From positions 3,038,001-3,102,000 of the forward strand of contig NC_016131.3 of the NCBI RefSeq assembly GCF_000005505.3: a stretch of 64,000 nt of DNA. Reading direction: 5' to 3'. The position numbers and the translations under genes were made by a program. How positions within the stretch are numbered: position 1 is the first letter of the stretch; the number at the start of each line of letters is the position of its first letter. The stretch comes from Brachypodium distachyon (Eukaryota > Streptophyta > Magnoliopsida > Poales > Poaceae). Below the pieces are notes generated by a model that saw only the letters and a program-made list of their open reading frames with translations, was not told where the DNA came from and ran no database searches. Shown here piece after piece: positions 58,498 to 64,000 of this stretch.

Positions 58498-59721
58498 TTA
58501 GTTCTTGAATTCACAAGGTTGTGGAGTGACATTTCCTGATTTCCTCCATTTTGCGTTCTGGCAGGTGCTTTGTGTCTCACCATTGCCACCCTCCATTTTC
58601 AGGTCGATGTTCTCCAAGACAATGTCGGTGCAGGAGTCACTATTGCTGCAGTCCAACTTGATGGCGTCTTTGGACATGGTTGTCCCCCTGATGTTCTTGA
58701 AGACCACGTTGCTAATCTCCACCGCCGACTCTTGGTTCTTGCATGGTTTAGCCGAGTCGCAGTAGTTCTGGTCAATAATAATTGGGTTTTGCACGTTGTC
58801 CATGATGATGTTCTGGAATACGATATCCTTAGCGTATCCGCTTCCTCCTTGATATGTCTTGATGCGGGCTCCGTTGGTCGTGCCATATAACTGTACCGTG
58901 TCGATGTAAATACCAGAAACCTCGGCTCTGGAGTTATCATCTCCTAAGCTTCCGATGCTGATTCCGTGGCCCGGACCACACACAACTTTCGTGACATGAA
59001 GATTATGAGTTCCATCTTCGATCGACATGCAGTCATCCCCGGTCCTGATGACACAATCTCTCACTTGCACATCTTTGCTGCGGGTGATGTGGATGCCATC
59101 GGTGTTTGGGCTCGTGCCAGGTGCCGTGATGGAGAGACGGGCCAATTGCACGTCGCTGCAGTCCTCGACAGACATATTGATCTGTTGGCTGTTGACGATT
59201 TTCAGGTTCTCGACCGTCAAATTGCTGCACAGGTGAAATGTGAGAGCCGTGGGAGCCTGCTTGCATGGCCGAGCCTTGTTGGTCTTGCACGAGTTCTTCC
59301 ACCAGAGCTCGCCGTTGCCATTGATGGTGCCACCACCGGTGACTGTAAGGCCATTGATCCCATGGAGCACGATCCAGTGCCTCCTGTTTTCCTCGCTCCA
59401 GTCCGACAGGCTCCGGGGAGCAGCCAGAGTACCCTTCACCATGAAGACGAGGTTTGATTTGCATGGGCCAGAGAGAGTGATGGACTTGAGCAGGTAGGTC
59501 TTGCCCTTGGGAACGAGCAGGACGGCGGGGCGTGAAGAGGAGCAGGCGGCGGTCCATGCCTTGGCCAGTGCCTCCGTGTCGTCGTGCTTCCCGTCGCCAC
59601 GGGCGCCGTAGTTGTCGATGCTGAACTCGACTGAGGTGTTGACCGAGCTGGCGTTGCTCCTGGAAAGCAAGAACAACACGATCAGGGCCGAACATACGAG
59701 CTTGGTCATGATCGACGCCAT
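58498..59721 (-). CDS. exopolygalacturonase, glycoside hydrolase family 28
   Basis: A single frame of 407 residues. An N-terminal hydrophobic signal peptide (LVCSALIVLFLLSRSNA, cleavage near residue 24) directs secretion to the cell wall. The family motifs appear in order: FSIDNYGARGDG, SPNTDG, GDDC, GHGISIGSLG and RIKTYQ, carrying the three catalytic aspartates, the histidine and the RIK substrate-binding site of GH28. Even spacing of cysteines in the C-terminal part (NYCD, KPCKN, DCSNSDSC, STCQ, QPCEF) fits plant exo-PGs. It removes galacturonic acid units from the ends of demethylated pectin. Intronless or nearly intronless GH28 genes of this type are often pollen-expressed and include the grass pollen group 13 allergens; expression here is inference. 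A TATA box lies about 140 bases upstream. The antisense frames at 59033-59695 and 58966-59454 are shadows. Confidence 0.95.
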   Translation of the reverse strand: MASIMTKLVCSALIVLFLLSRSNASSVNTSVEFSIDNYGARGDGKHDDTEALAKAWTAACSSSRPAVLLVPKGKTYLLKSITLSGPCKSNLVFMVKGTLAAPRSLSDWSEENRRHWIVLHGINGLTVTGGGTINGNGELWWKNSCKTNKARPCKQAPTALTFHLCSNLTVENLKIVNSQQINMSVEDCSDVQLARLSITAPGTSPNTDGIHITRSKDVQVRDCVIRTGDDCMSIEDGTHNLHVTKVVCGPGHGISIGSLGDDNSRAEVSGIYIDTVQLYGTTNGARIKTYQGGSGYAKDIVFQNIIMDNVQNPIIIDQNYCDSAKPCKNQESAVEISNVVFKNIRGTTMSKDAIKLDCSNSDSCTDIVLENIDLKMEGGNGETQSTCQNAKWRKSGNVTPQPCEFKN

Positions 59722-59856
59722 TAATTTTTAGTAAATTAAGAATATGAACCGAAGGAGCTTGTAAGTGCGACTTTGCCTAGCTTGGTGTTAATTTGATTGC
59801 TGGGAGGAGGATTGCAGGAGTGATGGATTGATGAAGTTGTAGGGGGGCTGGGAGGC

Positions 59857-59867
59857 GTATTTATAGG
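59857..59867 (-). promoter_or_regulatory. TATA box of the polygalacturonase gene
   Basis: The reverse strand reads CCTATAAATACGCC, a strong plant TATA consensus, about 140 bases before the start codon at 59721. It is placed so that the leader would be around 100 bases long. Confidence 0.7.
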
Positions 59868-60525
59868 TGCGTGGTTTGCAGTTTTGCTTGCAATTGCAAG
59901 GCAGAGGTTTGGCTAGGCTGCAGGAGTTAGGCAGTTGGATGCGTGTTGTATAGCTAGTTCCTGCATGCGAAGAGCTCCGTTGCCTCATCACATGCGAATT
60001 GCCCGATAATATCTCCATCTCCAGGAGAAAAATGTGGGAGAATTCTCGTACTCGTATCGAGGTCGCATGTTTCGCACGACAAAAATTCTGCTCGATCGAT
60101 CTCTCCCATGCACGTCTATATATCCAGTGTCCAACTCCATGCCCATGAGTGTTTGCGTGTGTCTTTCTTTTTCTTCACCGTTCCGTTTTGTTGGTATGCT
60201 TGATGGGAGCTAGCTAGTTCGATAAAATCGACGCAGCCAAGCATCACTCAGCAGTCGGTCGCCTTCTTTAATTTTCGATCGGCAATACATTAATTAACCA
60301 CTTCTTCTTCAAGAACACGAAAATGGGGTCACAATTAATCAAGAGGTTGATTGGATGCAGCAGACGCGGATGTTCGTGCTTGCAATTGGGCGCTGACGCA
60401 AAGGGCTCAGCTCACCGCCAGTTAACTAACCTGGACATGTCACGGGCGCGGGACAGCGGCTACTAATTGCCTGAAATAACCCGTTCGATTCATCGTTCAT
60501 CTGCCATTAGTTTGGGCGACTAGTA
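59868..60525. other. polygalacturonase upstream region
   Basis: Upstream promoter sequence of the reverse-strand gene. CGATCGATC and GCATGC-like simple motifs occur, but no specific pollen element can be claimed. No gene. Confidence 0.4.
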
Positions 60526-60732
60526 CTCCCTCCATTCCAAAACACAACTCATATAGATTTTTCTTATTTGTTTCACAACACACCTCATTTTTCTTTTGTT
60601 ATCCGCACCCAGCCAATAACTGCTCACATCCATTTACTATTAATTCAATATGAGTGGTCAGGTATTAGAAACGAGAGCTGTCTTAATCCAAGTGCACAAA
60701 TCTATACGAGTTGTGTTTTGGAACGAAGGGAA
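60526..60732. mobile_element. Stowaway MITE
   Basis: It begins CTCCCTCCATTCCAAAACAC and ends GTGTTTTGGAACGAAGGGAA, with TA on both sides (60524-60525 and 60733-60734). Arms pair through ACAACTCATATAGATTT and AAATCTATACGAGTTGT. A truncated relative lies at 26281-26354. Confidence 0.92.
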
Positions 60733-61403
60733 TACGTACTTACTACTGCTTTTTCTTTTCTTTTACGAGTTGGGCTGATTATTAGAGAAATCCTTGAAAC
60801 TCCATGTCTCCATCCATGCATCTTGGAGAGTTATATTAGTGCAGCCTACAGCGTTTTGTTTGCCAAGGAGGGGAATGCCTTAATTAGGCCCTCATGCCAG
60901 CAAGTGAACCCCGGAGTTTGGCCGAAATACCTCGCCACCGTAAATATATGTGCACATATGGTCTGGGCTGAGGTTGACAGCACCAAGTTTTTTCTTTGGA
61001 AGCGTCTATTTCAGTCAACCATCATAGCCATAGGATCAAGATTTTCTCATCATTTGTACTTGTATGGATCTTGCACAAATCTCAATGATTGGATCGGACG
61101 GTTGTTAGCATCGACTTAGAAATAACAAAACCGTTTTTTCTTTTGACTTCTGTGACAAACCAGCAGCAAGTAGGGCAGACTGTCCGGACCTGTGCTATTC
61201 GATAAGCAGTGTTTATTTGAGAAAATTGGGTTCCTGGGCTAAGATGAATTGAATTTCTCTCCCACTTTTTGTAAATTTAGCGACAGTGTTTACCCGTTAA
61301 AATTGTGTTTTATCCCAAATTTATTACATTGCATTGACTCCGCACTTAACAATACCCTAAGCTTATGGATATCAGTATTGCGTAATTGTTAGGTGACTCT
61401 AGT
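60733..61403. other. intergenic spacer
   Basis: Ordinary sequence between two MITEs. A forward frame at 60568-61116 runs through the first MITE and is therefore not a gene. Confidence 0.4.
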
Positions 61404-61577
61404 CAGGGGCGGAGGCAAGAAAATACCATGAGGAAGGCTACAATAGAGAGTACAATTATTATGTGGGGGGGAGGGGCATAAAAATACATGACTTATAGCA
61501 CAAAAAGTATGGACTTAAACCAAATTTCTAAATCATAGGGGACAGGATCCCTACTGATCCCCCTGCCTCCGCCAGTG
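61404..61577. mobile_element. hAT-type MITE
   Basis: The left end CAGGGGCGGAGGC and the reverse complement of the right end (CACTGGCGGAGGC) match at 11 of 13 bases. CAGTGGCGGAGGC-like ends are characteristic of a common grass hAT-derived MITE. The flanking 8-mers ACTCTAGT (61396-61403) and GCTCCATT (61578-61585) agree at 5 of 8 positions, consistent with an eroded 8-bp target duplication. Confidence 0.7.
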
Positions 61578-62309
61578 GCTCCATTAGACTTCCCATGTCT
61601 GAATTCGACTTCTCATGAGAACGAATTTTAGGCTAGGGTTGACAAGCGATCAGGGATTTCTTTACCTACGTGAGAAGGTCTTTTTCTTAATGCAAATGCA
61701 TGGAGATGACTTACCCCTTGTAGGTCGAGTTTTTCACATCCGAGACGGCAATCAATATCTTAGCACCGGAGAAAGAGACATAGAAAGAGAGCACATGAGA
61801 ATTGTATGACTCCTCCGACACACCATTTGCACTGACGACTGGCAACTAATCCATGTATTTAACCAGCCAATTAACTAACGGAATTGCTTGGGCTCAGTCG
61901 CCTAAGATTTCACTTTTCTCAGTCGATGTGTTCGCAACCGCCGGATGGTCTTTGAGAATCCTGATGGTTTTTCTTTTTTCTGTCCTGTTAAAACTCCAAT
62001 AAGTAAATAACTAGATTAAAAAACTAGTCGTCAATTGGTCTGGTGGTTTGTGGGGTTATGACTATAGCAGAGGTCATGGGTTTGAGTCACTTGCTAGCCA
62101 ACTTTTTTGTTTTGCGTTTTCTTTTCCAGTTTTTGTTTCTAATTTATAACTTAGTTCCTTCTGCTTTTAATTTTTATTTATCTTAATTTTCTTTTTTTTA
62201 ATTTTATGTATGGGCACTAACATGAAATATCAGTATATGATAAGTTGTACATTTATTTTATTTTTCTTGTGTGCCGAATTTTGAGGTGCAATTCTTAAAA
62301 TGGCAGACA

Positions 62310-62640
62310 AAATTTCAGGTTCTAAAATTGCACGTAAAATATCCTTTCCATTTCACCCGCAATTTTTAGAATCGCGCATAAACTTTCACCCATAATTTTT
62401 TTGCTAGTACGGATATTTAGAGTCGGGCATAAACTTTCACCTACAACTTTTTAAAAGCGCGCATAATATTTCACCTGCAATTTTTAGAGCACATACAGTT
62501 TGACCTACAATTTTTAGATTCGCGCATAAATTTTCACCTGCAGCTTTTAGAACCGCGCATAAAATTTCAGTGCAACTATAAAACTTTCACCCGCAATGTT
62601 TTAAAATTTTCACTTTCAACTCTGATAATTGCATTTAAAA
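62310..62640. repeat. minisatellite, about 30-36 bp period (array 1)
   Basis: Diverged copies of a unit like TTCACCTGCAATTTTTAGAA followed by TCGCGCATAAA, about nine to ten copies. It lies in the first unit of the dimeric Mutator-like element and matches array 2. Confidence 0.75.
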
Positions 62641-63119
62641 TTTCTAGTGGGTAGACACGCGCGCGCACACATACATATACACAGACACACAAACACACAT
62701 TTATTTCTCAGTCGACTTACACCTAGCCACTGACCTACAGTATACCCAACTGATATTGCCTACAGTATATTCTTTTCAATCATATCTTAAGGGATCAGTT
62801 GACGGAGAAATTGTTTTTCTCGGTCGATGCTGGAACATAATAAAATGGTTGGTTGGTTTGCTAGTTTGTGGATGCCATGCCCGGTAGAGTAGGACTCAGA
62901 GTTCGAGTCTCTTGTGTGCTATTTTTTGTTGCATTTTGTTTCTATTTTCTACTTTTGGTTTCTAATTATAACTTGTTTTGTTTTTCTTTGTAATTTTTAT
63001 TTCTCTTGACTTTCTTTGTTTTCAAGTTTATATATGTGCACTAACGTAAAATAAAAGTATAGGATAATATGTAGATTTATTTTATTTTCTCGCGTTCTGA
63101 TTTTCTTTTGGATGAGTTG

Positions 63120-63425
63120 TATATTCCGAAAATTTCAGTGCAATTTAAACAATTTCACCTGCAATTTTAAAAGTTTCAACGGAAATTTTAGAAACCCCCA
63201 TAACTTTCACCGGCAAATTTTAGAAACGCTCATAACTTTCACATGCAATTTTTAGAATCACGCATAAATTTTCACCTACAAGTTTTAGAATCGCTCATAA
63301 CTTTCACCGGCAATTTTTAGAACCAGCCATAAAATTTCACCTGCAATTTTTAGAATCGCGCATAAAGTTTCACCTGCAATATTTAGAAACGTGCATGAAG
63401 TTTAACCTGCAATTTTGAAAATTTG
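63120..63425. repeat. minisatellite, about 30-36 bp period (array 2)
   Basis: Same repeat unit as array 1 (CACCTGCAATTTTTAGAATC then GCGCATAAA), about eight to nine copies, in the second unit of the dimeric element. Confidence 0.75.
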
Positions 63426-63782
63426 ATTGTTAATTATTTTTGTTGCATTTTTTCTTTCTTCATGGCGTTGGCTGTGCTGTGCAAGTGTGCTTTCGCCAGG
63501 CTTAGTCATTTTTCAAATTTCAAGTTTTTAACACCATATTAAAATTTTATAGCAATACACATAAGAAACATATAACTGAGGACTTAATTTATGTTACCGT
63601 CACGCACAGTGACACACATACACACATGCACCAATCGGGACTCACACACACAAGCATGCTGCATGCACGCACGCACATGCACCGATTGGGACTCACACAC
63701 GCACGCACGCATGTGCCTGGCCGGTCGACTGAGAAATCATATTTCTCAGCCGACTGAACCGTAGGCAATCCCATTAACTAAC

Positions 63783-64000
63783 GTATCAACAGGCGTAGTA
63801 TACATTATACACTTTCACATTCAGTATCTTCAGCAAAAGACAGAACAATTAACACATGTACTCTGCGCTAGATCATATACACACATCTCAGCTGACTCGA
63901 TCGATCCTGCATGCACAATCCTAATTGATCGACGAGCTAATTAAAAGTTCAGCAAACTGGAATTACACAGGACCGCAGCATCAGCCAATCTTCTCCGTGT
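63783..64000. other. right flank of the Mutator-like element; no gene seen
   Basis: Short AT-rich sequence to the window edge. Nothing recognisable. Confidence 0.4.

Larger units (their letters stand above)
61880..63772. mobile_element. Mutator-like non-autonomous element, internally dimeric
   Basis: A perfect 10-bp direct repeat ATTAACTAAC (61870-61879 and 63773-63782) flanks the element, the size made by Mutator-like transposons. The ends form an imperfect inverted repeat of about 48 bp (left GGAATTGCTTGGGCTCAGTC, right reversed GGGATTGCCTACGGTTCAGT; both reach TTTCTCAGTCGA). No transposase is encoded. The interior is two diverged copies of an approximately 900-bp unit: each has TTTTCTC-GTCGATG near its start, a tRNA-like pol III box pair, a run of T-rich text, a 30-35 bp minisatellite and a CA-rich tract before CTCAGTCGACT. 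The second unit begins near 62790. Confidence 0.8.

Noticed and set aside
59033..59695. 220-codon reverse frame and 58966-59457 forward frame in the polygalacturonase gene
   Set aside because: Both are other-frame shadows of a GH28 gene with all family motifs.
60568..61119. 183-codon forward frame
   Set aside because: It starts inside a Stowaway MITE and has no domain.
62020..62910. tRNA-like box pairs considered as tRNA genes
   Set aside because: No cloverleaf can be formed: acceptor and anticodon stems are absent. They are kept only as pol III-promoter-like segments of the transposon.
62310..63425. repeat arrays considered as a CRISPR array
   Set aside because: Units are diverged, without unique equal-length spacers, in a plant nuclear genome and inside a transposon.

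Overview
The window is nuclear DNA from a grass, most likely a compact pooid genome such as Brachypodium or a relative. The evidence is GC-rich first exons, short AT-rich introns, many Stowaway-type MITEs (TA target site, CTCCCTCCG ends), a Copia LTR of the BARE/Angela type, an intron-containing plant tRNA-Met, and proteins with clear grass character. From memory of rice, the set KAPP, adenylate isopentenyltransferase and an AtCESA3-group cellulose synthase lies together on the short arm of rice chromosome 7, so the window is probably collinear with that segment. This could not be searched here.

Layout. Position 1-205 (-) is the first exon of an unrecognised gene that runs off the left edge. 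From 0.9 to 4.4 kb is repeat territory: AT-rich minisatellite, LINE 3' remnant, solo Copia LTR and a 225-260 bp tandem array. From 4.7 to 22.1 kb is a gene-dense block: KAPP (FHA + PP2C phosphatase, +, 13 exons), a Topors-like RING E3 ligase (-, 6 exons, convergent with KAPP), the exon-junction-complex protein Y14 (+, 4 exons, divergent from the RING gene) and exosome subunit RRP4 (-, 7 exons, convergent with Y14). An intronless cytokinin-synthesis gene (IPT, +) sits alone at 26.9-28.0 kb. About 11 kb of gene-poor DNA follows, holding one elongator tRNA-Met gene (36.77 kb) and a 120-bp tandem repeat. A Nudix hydrolase of the NUDX16 type (-, 4 exons) covers 39.1-43.0 kb, a possible small membrane protein lies at 45.2 kb, and a 14-exon cellulose synthase (+) covers 47.1-54.5 kb. 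The right end holds a long diverged inverted repeat, an intronless exopolygalacturonase (-, 58.5-59.7 kb), two MITEs and a 1.9-kb element with Mutator-like ends and a 10-bp target duplication that is internally a tandem dimer.

The genes are ordinary nuclear genes, not an operon or a dedicated cluster. They serve signalling (KAPP), protein modification (RING), RNA surveillance and decay (Y14, RRP4), hormone synthesis (IPT), nucleotide housekeeping (Nudix) and cell-wall synthesis and remodelling (CESA, polygalacturonase). All seven multi-exon or long coding models were rebuilt by hand from splice sites and keep reading frame through every junction. The less ordinary signals are in the non-coding parts: the dimeric Mutator-like element, the inverted repeat carrying two related intron-exon fragments, a partial exon duplication inside RRP4, a GC-AG intron in Y14, and a strikingly high number of recent short tandem duplications in introns and spacers.
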